Part shown: positions 1 to 5,501 of the stretch, piece by piece
How the letters are laid out: the number at the start of each line of letters is the position of its first letter
How positions within the stretch are numbered: the stretch's first letter is position 1
Source: Oscillospiraceae bacterium
GTDB taxonomy: Bacteria > Bacillota > Clostridia > Oscillospirales > Ruminococcaceae
DNA: 39,313 nt
Reading direction: 5' to 3'
Assembly (NCBI GenBank): GCA_019423755.1
Contig: JAHZAU010000021.1
Location: forward strand, 1-39,313
Made by a program: the position numbers and the translations under genes
Notes under the pieces: generated by a model
Told to the model about the DNA's origin: nothing
Database searches by the model: none
The model's input: only the letters and a program-made list of their open reading frames with translations

Positions 1-64
1 GAACGACTCGAAATCGTTTTGTCTAGAGATAGGCACGTGGGTTCGAATCCCACCATCTCCGCCA
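1..64 (+). tRNA. tRNA-Ser(CGA), 5' end outside window
   Basis: Only the 3' two thirds of the gene lies in the window. The anticodon arm is AACGA-CTCGAAA-TCGTT, giving anticodon CGA. A long variable arm follows, as in class II tRNAs such as tRNA-Ser. The T arm is GTGGG-TTCGAAT-CCCAC (37-53), the 3' acceptor strand CATCTCC (54-60), the discriminator G61, and CCA (62-64) is encoded. A 19-base copy of positions 45-63 recurs at 221-239. Confidence 0.92.
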
Positions 65-75
65 CCAGGCAAGGG

Positions 76-107
76 CCTGGAGCCATAACGCGCTCCAGGT
101 CTTTTCT
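76..107 (+). terminator. Rho-independent terminator of tRNA-Ser
   Basis: An 8-bp stem CCTGGAGC/GCTCCAGG (76-83 with 92-99) closes an 8-base loop and is followed by TCTTTTCTT. It lies 12 bases after the tRNA 3' end and would end that transcript. Confidence 0.85.
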
Positions 108-150
108 TATGCTCAAATAAGCTGCCCGCGACGCAGCTGATACCGGCGCG

Positions 151-239
151 GGAGATACATTTTCCGATTCGGAAAAACCAGGTGCGCGAAATAGGGGGCG
201 CAGGCCCTGCGCCGCAGGTAGAATCCCACCATCTCCGCC
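151..239 (+). other. tRNA-Ser-like remnant with duplicated 3' end
   Basis: Positions 221-239 repeat exactly the last 19 bases of tRNA-Ser before its final A (45-63). About 70 bases upstream, GGAGAT (151-156) can pair with ATCTCC (231-236), so 151-237 has acceptor-like ends and a length close to a class II tRNA. Inside are a 7-bp hairpin (160-176) where a D arm would be and a 6-bp hairpin (197-213) where a long variable arm would be. There is no anticodon stem, the T loop is broken (TAGAATC) and CCA is CCG. It may be a decayed tRNA-Ser copy or a scar left by an element that once used the tRNA 3' end. A functional tRNA is unlikely. Confidence 0.5.
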
Positions 240-242
240 GAA

Positions 243-280
243 AATCCCGGACGCGACAGCGTTCGGGATTTTTTCTTTTT
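243..280 (+). terminator. Rho-independent terminator
   Basis: The stem AATCCCGGACGC pairs with GCGTTCGGGATT (243-254 with 259-270; one G-T pair) around a 4-base loop and is followed by a T-rich run (269-280). It sits 3 bases after the tRNA-like remnant, so that remnant still has, or once had, its own transcript end. Confidence 0.75.
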
Positions 281-355
281 CACTCTTCACTTTTCACTGA
301 CTTCAGCTGCCTGCCCGGGATTTTTGGAGTGAATAGATAATAGTGAATAGTGAAG
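278..355. repeat. Inverted array of heptamers (YTTCACT / AGTGAAK)
   Basis: Three head-to-tail heptamers TTTCACT, CTTCACT, TTTCACT (278-298) face AGTGAAT, AGATAAT, AGTGAAT, AGTGAAG (328-355). The arms can pair almost fully across a 29-base centre. The pattern resembles short dispersed intergenic repeats. No coding potential is seen here. Positions 356-413 hold nothing I can identify. Confidence 0.6.
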
Positions 356-413
356 AAGGAAGGTGTACCGCCCCGGCGGCACGATTTTTTATTTAAAGTG
401 ACCACTTATCTTC

Positions 414-467
414 AAAAAGAAACCAGCGGTACGGTTTTTTCCCATGCCGCTGGTTTGTTGTTTTTTT
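414..467. terminator. Bidirectional terminator downstream of the serine hydrolase gene
   Basis: AACCAGCGG (421-429) pairs with CCGCTGGTT (447-455). On the minus strand the stem is followed by TCTTTTTG, ending the gene whose stop is at 486. On the plus strand a T-rich run (454-467) follows. Confidence 0.7.
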
Positions 468-485
468 CGAAAGATAGTGTACAGA

Positions 486-1694
486 TTACGCGAAGCAGTT
501 CCAGATAGTGCGGACGACGGCGTCGTTGACGGCGTAGACCTTGCTGGGGGCGCGCATGGAGCTGGCGTTGTTGGTCAGGAAGACCACTCCGCGCTGGGAT
601 TCCCGGTCGTAGAACATGCAGGAGATGACCCCGTAGGCGTTGCCCTGGTGGCCCCAGAGGGTCACCCCGTCGACGATGTCCTCGGTCATCTGCAGGGCCA
701 GGCCGCGGGTGGTGTTGGTGGCTTCGTCATAGACCAGAGGGGTGTGCATGGCGTCCAGGGTCTCTTTCTTCAGGAAGGAGACCTTTTGGCCGCTTTGGGC
801 GGAAGGGTAGGTCCCGTCTCCGGCCAGGATCATGGCCACCTTGGCCAGGTCGGTGGCGGAGATATACAGGTCGCCCTGTCCCAGCAGGTACATCTGGCCC
901 AGGGGGATGCGGCTGTATGCCCAGCGCATATCCTGCCAGGAGCCCGGGTCGGTGGTACCCAGGGCGGCGATGGTGGATTTGTCCTGGATATAGTTAGTCA
1001 GGTAAGCGGCGTCCAGGCCCATGGGGGCAAAGAGGTTGTCCCGGGCGTAATCATAGAAATACGCACCGGAGCCGTGTTCCACAGCGGCGGACACCAGCCC
1101 CATGCCGAAGTTGGAATAGGCGTACTGGGTGCCGGGCTTGCTGCCGCTGAAGTTGTTCATGGAAAGGGCCACGTCCAGGGAGGGGAAGGGCGACTGGCTG
1201 ATGGCCGAAGAGTATCCGGCGCCGTCCACGATGCCGGAGGTGTGGGTCATGAGCATCTGCAGGGTGGTTTTGGTGTCGGGGTGGAAGGGATTCTGCAGGC
1301 CGGGGTGGATCTCGGCCAGGTCCATGTCCAGGCTGAGCTTGCCTTCGTCCACCAGGTGCATGGCCAGCATGGCGGTGACCGCCTTGGAGATGGAGGCGAT
1401 GCGGTATTTGGTGGTTTCGCTGGCGGGCTGGCCGGGGCGGGCGGTGCCGTAGGAATGGGTGTAGACGATCTTGCCGTGGTCAAAGGCGGCGACGCTGGCG
1501 CCGGTGACGCCGTAGCTGCGGCAGATCTGGTCGATGGCGGGGTCCAGCGTGCCCGATGGGAGAGAAAAAGTACTCTCGTAGGATACTTTTGCGGATTCGG
1601 GGGTGGACGCAGAAACGGCGGGGACAGCAGAGCCAAGCAGCAGGGCAGCCGCCGCAAAAGATGCGATAAAACGGCGCAAATACGGGGTTTTCAA
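486..1694 (-). CDS. Secreted serine hydrolase, beta-lactamase/PBP fold (family S12)
   Basis: A 402-residue exported protein of the class C beta-lactamase / D-Ala-D-Ala peptidase superfamily. An N-terminal signal peptide (about 1-29, basic then an Ala/Leu-rich core) is followed by all three active-site elements: S101-I-S-K104, Y193-S-N195 and H349-Q-G351. Family members hydrolyse peptidoglycan stem peptides, D-amino-acid peptides, esters or beta-lactams, so the substrate cannot be read from these motifs. The start is TTG, chosen because AGGAGG lies 7 bases upstream and the signal peptide then starts correctly. The gene stands alone between terminators, facing tRNA-Ser. A chromosomal housekeeping peptidase or esterase is more likely than a resistance enzyme. 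Confidence 0.88.
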   Translation of the reverse strand: MKTPYLRRFIASFAAAALLLGSAVPAVSASTPESAKVSYESTFSLPSGTLDPAIDQICRSYGVTGASVAAFDHGKIVYTHSYGTARPGQPASETTKYRIASISKAVTAMLAMHLVDEGKLSLDMDLAEIHPGLQNPFHPDTKTTLQMLMTHTSGIVDGAGYSSAISQSPFPSLDVALSMNNFSGSKPGTQYAYSNFGMGLVSAAVEHGSGAYFYDYARDNLFAPMGLDAAYLTNYIQDKSTIAALGTTDPGSWQDMRWAYSRIPLGQMYLLGQGDLYISATDLAKVAMILAGDGTYPSAQSGQKVSFLKKETLDAMHTPLVYDEATNTTRGLALQMTEDIVDGVTLWGHQGNAYGVISCMFYDRESQRGVVFLTNNASSMRAPSKVYAVNDAVVRTIWNCFA

Positions 1695-1804
1695 GACAAA
1701 TCCTCCTCTTTTTTCACGACTTCCCCCACATGATACAAGAAATGTCGAATGTTGTCAAACGGCGGAAAAGTACGCTAAAAGAGGAATTTTCGAGGAAAGC
1801 GAAG

Positions 1805-1839
1805 ATAAAACAGCGGCACGGGGAAAACCCGTGCCGCTG
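1805..1839 (-). terminator. Terminator of the XRE regulator gene
   Basis: A 12-bp perfect stem, CAGCGGCACGGG (1811-1822) with CCCGTGCCGCTG (1828-1839), and a 5-base loop. On the minus strand it is followed by TTTTATCTT. It begins 6 bases after the stop codon at 1846. Confidence 0.85.
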
Positions 1840-1845
1840 ACTATT

Positions 1846-2058
1846 TTAATAAGGATTTCGATTGTTGGTGATGCCGAGGATATAATCGACGCTCGTTTTA
1901 TAAAACCGAGCCAATTTAATAAGAACTTGTGTTGGGATGTCGTTTTCCCCGGTTTCATATTTGGAATATCCCGTCTGGGACATACCCAGATAATTTGCTA
2001 CCTGCGTTTGGTTTAAATCTGCATCCTCCCGCAAATCTCGAAGTCGGTTCGTCATCAT
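1846..2058 (-). CDS. XRE-family transcriptional regulator
   Basis: A small single-domain helix-turn-helix protein of about 70 residues. The Cro/CI-type fold is clear: RLRDLREDADLNQTQVA, then LGMSQTGYSKYETG as the recognition region, then the typical IPTQVLIKLARFYKTSVDYILG ending in parts. A longer reading to an ATG at 2082 has no ribosome binding site. Two adjacent ATGs at 2058 and 2055 follow GGGTGA, so one of these is the likely start. No ligand or oligomerisation domain is present. It is divergent from a 54-residue gene (2149-2313), and a perfect palindrome lies between them at 2105-2125. Autoregulation and control of the small gene are inferred from this arrangement. Confidence 0.85.
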   Translation of the reverse strand: MMTNRLRDLREDADLNQTQVANYLGMSQTGYSKYETGENDIPTQVLIKLARFYKTSVDYILGITNNRNPY

Positions 2059-2098
2059 TATCACCCGAATAAAGTATCCCATAACAAGGGGTGAATTA

Positions 2099-2127
2099 TT
2101 GACTTTTAACCTGTTTCAGGTTAAACT
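2099..2127 (+). promoter_or_regulatory. Promoter with palindromic operator filling the spacer
   Basis: A -35 box TTGACT (2099-2104) and a -10 box TAAACT (2122-2127) are 17 bases apart. The space between them is taken up by the perfect 9-bp inverted repeat TTTAACCTG-TTT-CAGGTTAAA (2105-2125). A dimeric HTH repressor bound there would block RNA polymerase. The adjacent XRE protein is the obvious candidate. Confidence 0.7.
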
Positions 2128-2148
2128 GTGCGCAAGAGGTGACAAAAT

Positions 2149-2313
2149 ATGGCGGATTATAAAGAAATGTATCTGACTCTATTTCGGGCAAGTGAGCAGG
2201 CCATCAATACCCTGATTGAAGCGCAGCGGACGTGCGAGGAAATGTATCTCAATCAGCCGGATTGTAACTTGGTACCGTTTCCCGATTGTGAAACAGAAGG
2301 AAAAAATCAGTAG
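2149..2313 (+). CDS. Small acidic protein (54 aa) divergent from XRE regulator
   Basis: A short open frame starting MADYKEMYLTLFRASEQAIN and ending ETEGKNQ. AGAGGTGA lies 5 to 7 bases before the ATG, and a promoter with an operator-like palindrome and a downstream hairpin terminator frame it, so it is very probably a real gene. The protein looks mostly helical (about residues 3-35), has three cysteines (29, 39, 47), no membrane segment and no signal peptide. Small proteins of this general appearance often sit beside XRE regulators in clostridial genomes, but I know no function. A partner or antagonist of the regulator is conceivable but has no direct support. Confidence 0.75.
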   Translation: MADYKEMYLTLFRASEQAINTLIEAQRTCEEMYLNQPDCNLVPFPDCETEGKNQ

Positions 2314-2314
2314 C

Positions 2315-2357
2315 AAAAAAGCAGCGGCAGGAGCCTTAGCTCCGTGCCGCTGTTTTG
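2315..2357. terminator. Bidirectional terminator between convergent genes
   Basis: CAGCGGCA-GGAGC (2323-2335) pairs with GCTCC-TGCCGCTG (2340-2353) around CTTA, with one bulged base. T runs flank it on both strands (TTTT on plus, TTTTTT on minus), so it can end both the 54-residue gene and the XRE gene at 2383. Confidence 0.75.
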
Positions 2358-2382
2358 GTAGGGGTAGGGGCAGGCTGGAGGG

Positions 2383-2625
2383 TTAGTAGATTTCCTGCTC
2401 CAGCGCTGCAAACTCCGGTGTGTCAAAAAATTCGCACAGGGTGATCCCAAACCCATCGCAAAGTTTTTTGATGGTGACGATGCCGGGGTTTTTGCTTTCT
2501 CCATTGAGGATGCTTTTGACGGTCCCCTGGGGCACGGCGGAAAGGTTGCTCAGCCCGTTGGGGGTCAGGCCCTGCTCCGCACAAAGCTGCTGGATGCGGG
2601 CCACGATCGCTTCTTGCGTGTTCAT
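2383..2625 (-). CDS. XRE-family transcriptional regulator
   Basis: An 80-residue protein that is almost entirely one Cro/CI-type helix-turn-helix domain. ARIQQLCAEQGLTPNGLSNLS is followed by the recognition helix region VPQGTVKSILNGESKNPGI and then IKKLCDGFGITLCEFF, a standard end of this fold. A short acidic tail (TPEFAALEQEIY) follows. GGAGGTGA lies about 4 bases before the ATG, which fixes the start. It has no sensor domain. It is unlike the XRE protein at 1846 in sequence, so the two are not a recent duplication. A separate 18-base palindrome upstream (2682-2699) is a candidate site for its own binding. Confidence 0.88.
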   Translation of the reverse strand: MNTQEAIVARIQQLCAEQGLTPNGLSNLSAVPQGTVKSILNGESKNPGIVTIKKLCDGFGITLCEFFDTPEFAALEQEIY

Positions 2626-2681
2626 AGGTCACCTCCGGATGATACCTCTTTTCAAATGATAGGACATCTGGCCCCGCCGTA

Positions 2682-2699
2682 TTAGTGATAATTCACTAA
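2682..2699. promoter_or_regulatory. Palindromic operator candidate upstream of the second XRE gene
   Basis: TTAGTGA-TAAT-TCACTAA is a 7-bp inverted repeat with a 4-base centre, 57 bases upstream of the XRE start at 2625. The size and symmetry fit a small XRE dimer. No clear -35/-10 pair could be assigned on the minus strand here. Confidence 0.5.
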
Positions 2700-2783
2700 C
2701 CGAAAGAAAAGTATCCCAAAATCCCGGCCCGCAAAAGGCCCGTCTTATTATAACACGACTGTCCACCCCTGGCGGAAAAGCGG

Positions 2784-2812
2784 TTGCCAACCGGGCAGGC
2801 AAGTGGTAGGAT
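2784..2812 (+). promoter_or_regulatory. Sigma-A promoter for ridA-adh
   Basis: TTGCCA (2784-2789), a 17-base spacer and TAGGAT (2807-2812), 44 bases before the ridA start codon. Confidence 0.55.
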
Positions 2813-2856
2813 AAGGGCAGGAAGTCTATTTTTTCTTGCCAAAGGAGTGCATCATC

Positions 2857-3249
2857 ATGCGAAAAGAAGTGTATGTGACCCCCAACGCCCCCCGGCCCAC
2901 CGGACCCTATTCCCAGGCGCTGAAGGTGGGGGATTTCCTCTTTATTGCCGGGACGCTGGGCGTGGAGCCTGATACCGACGAGCTGGTAGAGGGCGGCGTG
3001 GCGGCCCAGACCCGCAAGGCCATGGAAAACATCCGCAACGTCCTGCGGGAAAACGGCCTGGACACGAAAAACATCGTCAAGGCCAACCTGTTTATCAAGA
3101 ACATGGACGACTTTGCGGTGATCAACGAGGTGTATGGCTCCTTCTTCCCCGACGGGAAATACCCGGTGCGCACCTGCGTGGAGATCTCCCGCACCCCGAA
3201 AAACGCTTTGATCGAGATCGAGTGCACTGCCGTACGATTGGAGGATTGA
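2857..3249 (+). CDS. ridA: RidA family enamine/imine deaminase
   Basis: A 130-residue protein that is full length for the YjgF/YER057c/UK114 family. RidA trimers hydrolyse reactive enamine and imine intermediates, such as 2-aminoacrylate made by PLP enzymes, to 2-keto acids and ammonia. The catalytic arginine is present at R105 (YPVRTCVEI) and the conserved glutamate at E120, the same positions as in the E. coli protein. The N-terminal PTGPYSQA segment is also typical. The ATG at 2857 is preferred over a TTG 21 bases upstream because AAGGAG precedes it at proper spacing. It is followed 6 bases later by a zinc alcohol dehydrogenase, so the two are probably co-transcribed. Confidence 0.93.
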   Translation: MRKEVYVTPNAPRPTGPYSQALKVGDFLFIAGTLGVEPDTDELVEGGVAAQTRKAMENIRNVLRENGLDTKNIVKANLFIKNMDDFAVINEVYGSFFPDGKYPVRTCVEISRTPKNALIEIECTAVRLED

Positions 3250-3255
3250 GGAACG

Positions 3256-4308
3256 ATGAAAGGTGAGATGTTGGCCGCTGTTTGGGAAGGCGGCCCGGAA
3301 ATTACCCTGAAAACCAAGCCGGTACCGAAGCTTTTGGACCCGCGGGATGCCATCGTGCGGGTGACGCTGGCCAGCATCTGTTCCAGCGACCTGCACATCA
3401 AGCACGGCTCGGTGCCCCGGGCGGTGCCGGGCATCACCGTGGGCCACGAGATGGTGGGCGTGGTGGAGCAGGTGGGCGAGCAGGTGAAGCGCGTCCGCCC
3501 CGGCGACCGGGTGACCGTCAACGTAGAGACCTTCTGCGGGGAGTGCTTCTTCTGTAAACACGGCTTTGTGAACAACTGCCAGGACCCCAGCGGCGGCTGG
3601 GCGCTGGGTTGCCGCATCGACGGCGGCCAGGCGGAATATGTGCGGGTGCCCTACGCCGACCAGGGCCTGGACCCCATCCCCGACGGAGTGAGCGACGAGC
3701 AGGCGCTGTTTACCGGGGATATCCTGGCTACCGGCTTCTGGGCGGCGCGCATCGCCCATCTGACCCAGGAGGACACGGTACTTATCTTAGGCGCTGGGCC
3801 TACCGGCATCTGTACCCTGTTGTGCGCCCTGTTGCACCAGCCCCGGCGGGTCATCGTCGCCGAGACCGACCCCGGACGGGTACAGTGGCTGCGGGAGCAT
3901 TACCCCCAGGTGCTGGCGGTGGACCCGTCCGGCTGCGACCTGGCGGAATTTGTGCGGCAGCACAGCGACCACGGCGGGGCGGACGTGGTGTTTGAGGTGG
4001 CCGGAGGGAAGGATACCTTCCAGACCGCTTGGAAATGCGCCCGGCCCAACGCTTCGGTGGTGGTGGTGGCGCTGTACGAGGAGGACCAGGTGCTGCCCCT
4101 GCCTCAGATGTACGGCAAAAACCTGACCTTCCTTACCGGCGGTGTGGACGGCTGCGACTGCGCCGAGATCTTGCAGCTCATCGCTCAGGGCAAGCTGGAC
4201 ACCACCCCTCTCATCACCCACACCTACCCCCTGGACCGCATCCAGGAGGCCTACGAGCTGTTTGAGCAGCGCCGCGACGGGGTTATCAAGGTGGCCATCC
4301 GGCCGTAG
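3256..4308 (+). CDS. Zinc-dependent alcohol/polyol dehydrogenase (MDR superfamily)
   Basis: A 350-residue medium-chain dehydrogenase. The catalytic zinc ligands are C42, H64 and E65 (GHE motif), with D155 as a possible fourth. The structural zinc lobe is C94, C97, C100 and C108. The Rossmann nucleotide site is GAGPTG at 179-184, followed by an acidic residue after the next strand (E203-T-D205), which points to NAD rather than NADP. The family includes threonine, sorbitol and secondary-alcohol dehydrogenases. The exact substrate is not readable. Sitting directly behind ridA, it may act in amino-acid or keto-acid metabolism, but that is inference. The start follows TTGAGGA. Confidence 0.9.
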   Translation: MKGEMLAAVWEGGPEITLKTKPVPKLLDPRDAIVRVTLASICSSDLHIKHGSVPRAVPGITVGHEMVGVVEQVGEQVKRVRPGDRVTVNVETFCGECFFCKHGFVNNCQDPSGGWALGCRIDGGQAEYVRVPYADQGLDPIPDGVSDEQALFTGDILATGFWAARIAHLTQEDTVLILGAGPTGICTLLCALLHQPRRVIVAETDPGRVQWLREHYPQVLAVDPSGCDLAEFVRQHSDHGGADVVFEVAGGKDTFQTAWKCARPNASVVVVALYEEDQVLPLPQMYGKNLTFLTGGVDGCDCAEILQLIAQGKLDTTPLITHTYPLDRIQEAYELFEQRRDGVIKVAIRP

Positions 4309-4332
4309 CAGCGAGAAGGAGGCGAAGGGCTT

Positions 4333-4521
4333 ATGCGGTTTCAAATCCCATCCATCCCGCCGACCACCAACAAGACCATCCGCTTTCCCAATGATCTCAT
4401 CCAGCGGGTGGAGGCGCTGATCCGCGGCAGGGACTGCACCTTTTCGGCCTTTGTGGTGGCGGCGGTGCGTGCCGCCGTGGAGGAAGTGGAGGCCCAGCGG
4501 CAGGAGGATTCTTCCCAATAG
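4333..4521 (+). CDS. Small ribbon-helix-helix-like protein (YlcI/YnfO type)
   Basis: A 62-residue protein. A proline-rich N-terminus (MRFQIPSIPPTTN) is followed by KTIRFPNDLIQRVEALI, which reads as the beta strand and first helix of a ribbon-helix-helix fold, then CTFSAFVVAAVRAAVEEVEA as the second helix. These proteins usually bind DNA as dimers, but no target is known for this type. AAGGAGG lies about 10 bases before the ATG. It is 24 bases behind the dehydrogenase gene and probably in the same transcript. Confidence 0.75.
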   Translation: MRFQIPSIPPTTNKTIRFPNDLIQRVEALIRGRDCTFSAFVVAAVRAAVEEVEAQRQEDSSQ

Positions 4522-4589
4522 ATGGTTTTTTGCCAGAAGATGTGGTATCCTATAAAAAAACGCAAAAACGCGCAAGGAGGCAGAGAAAG

Positions 4590-5129
4590 ATGATCGGATT
4601 TTTCTGGGGACGCGGGGCGTCCGTCTGGATGTCGGTGCTGTATATCGGGTTGGGGGCGGTGTTGGCCCTCTTCCCGGAGATGAGCAGCAAGGTGTTCTGC
4701 TGGTGCCTGGGGGCGCTGGCCCTGGCCTTTGCGGTCAGCCGTTTTTGGCGGGCGTGGAAGCTGCGGGACCCCATCTACGGCGACCCGCTCCTGCTGGGAG
4801 GCAGCGTGGCGGCCGGTGTGGTAGCGGCTATCTTCGGCGCGGTGTGCCTGTGGGCGCCCAAGACCATCCTGTCGGCGCTGCCTTTTGTGCTGGGCGCGGT
4901 GCTGCTGCTGGACGGCGTGGGCAAGCTGCCCGGCACCATCGACGTGCTGCGCAGCCGCATGCCCGGCCGCTGGGGCTATGTACTGGGGGTCGTGATCCCG
5001 CTGGTGCTGGGCGTGGTGCTGTTCTTTAACCCGTTTTCCGCCGTCAAAGGGCTGGTGCTGTTCTTCGGCATCTCGCTCATGGCGGACGGCATCTGCGACC
5101 TGGTGGGCCTTTGGCTCAGCCGCCGGTAA
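4590..5129 (+). CDS. DUF308 / HdeD-like membrane protein
   Basis: A 179-residue integral membrane protein with about six hydrophobic segments arranged as three related helical hairpins, including YIGLGAVLALFPE and a later counterpart GVVLFFNPF. This is the internal repeat of the DUF308 family (HdeD in E. coli, linked there to acid resistance). Its biochemical role is unknown. The ATG at 4590 is chosen because AAGGAGG stands 9 bases before it. An in-frame ATG 60 bases upstream lacks a binding site and would add a basic, non-hydrophobic leader. A possible promoter with TATAAA at 4551 suggests it can be expressed apart from the upstream genes. A strong terminator follows. Confidence 0.85.
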   Translation: MIGFFWGRGASVWMSVLYIGLGAVLALFPEMSSKVFCWCLGALALAFAVSRFWRAWKLRDPIYGDPLLLGGSVAAGVVAAIFGAVCLWAPKTILSALPFVLGAVLLLDGVGKLPGTIDVLRSRMPGRWGYVLGVVIPLVLGVVLFFNPFSAVKGLVLFFGISLMADGICDLVGLWLSRR

Positions 5130-5137
5130 AAACAAAC

Positions 5138-5178
5138 AGGGTGCGTCCTCCGGTTGGGGAACGCACCCTTCTTTTTTT
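5138..5178 (+). terminator. Rho-independent terminator of the DUF308 gene
   Basis: AGGGTGCGT (5138-5146) pairs with ACGCACCCT (5161-5169), followed by TCTTTTTTT. It starts 9 bases after the stop codon. Confidence 0.88.
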
Positions 5179-5198
5179 GTATTTTCTTTGCCAAAACG

Positions 5199-5230
5199 CA
5201 AAAAAAGACCTGCAACCGAAGTTGCAGGTC
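5199..5230 (-). terminator. Terminator of tRNA-Ala
   Basis: On the minus strand a hairpin with arms GACCTGCAAC (5207-5216) and GTTGCAGGTC (5221-5230) and a 4-base loop is followed by TTTTTTTG. It starts immediately after the CCA of tRNA-Ala. Confidence 0.85.
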
Positions 5231-5231
5231 T

Positions 5232-5307
5232 TGGTGGAGACGATCGGGATCGAACCGACGACCTTTTGAATGCCATTCAAACGCGCTCCCAACTGCGCTA
5301 CGCCCCC
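5232..5307 (-). tRNA. tRNA-Ala(GGC)
   Basis: A complete 76-base cloverleaf on the minus strand: acceptor GGGGGCG with CGTCTCC (with G-U pairs), D stem GCGC, anticodon arm TTTGA-ATGGCAT-TCAAA giving anticodon GGC, T arm GTCGG-TTCGATC-CCGAT, and an encoded CCA at 5234-5232. It has its own promoter and terminator and is a single-gene transcript. Confidence 0.95.
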
Positions 5308-5348
5308 AAAAGTGGTGTTGTTTCGCGTTGACCGAATCAACGTTATTT

Positions 5349-5390
5349 ATTATAGCGTCGCTTTTGGGAAAAGTCAAGGGATTTTTTCAA
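5349..5390 (-). promoter_or_regulatory. tRNA-Ala promoter with upstream A-tract
   Basis: On the minus strand: TTGAAAAAA (5390-5382), four bases, TTGACT (5377-5372), a 17-base spacer, TATAAT (5354-5349). The 17 bases from the -10 onward, TATAATAAATAACGTTG, are identical to those at the tRNA-Lys promoter. Confidence 0.9.
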
Positions 5391-5438
5391 AAAAGTCCGA
5401 AATTTTTTCCTTATACCGGAGAAAGGCAGGCTTTTGGC

Positions 5439-5468
5439 TTGTTGGCAGGGCGGAAGGGATGGTATACT
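5439..5468 (+). promoter_or_regulatory. Probable promoter of the FkbM methyltransferase gene
   Basis: TTGTTG (5439-5444), an 18-base spacer and TATACT (5463-5468), 34 bases before the start codon. An overlapping TTGGCA would give a 15-base spacer. Confidence 0.45.
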
Positions 5469-5501
5469 GGAGAAAAACGAGGACGCAAGGAGGAAGAAGG
5501 G

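Noticed and set aside
151..239. A functional selenocysteine tRNA or other class II tRNA
   Set aside because: The acceptor strands and two hairpins are suggestive, but no anticodon stem-loop can be formed, the T loop is broken and CCA is changed.
1..240. Attachment sites of an integrated phage
   Set aside because: The two 19-base copies are only 176 bases apart with no integrase or phage genes near. At most this is a scar.
444..1733. Long plus-strand open frame opposite the serine hydrolase
   Set aside because: Gly/Val/His-rich composition with no family motif and no ribosome binding site. The minus-strand reading has a signal peptide and all three catalytic motifs.
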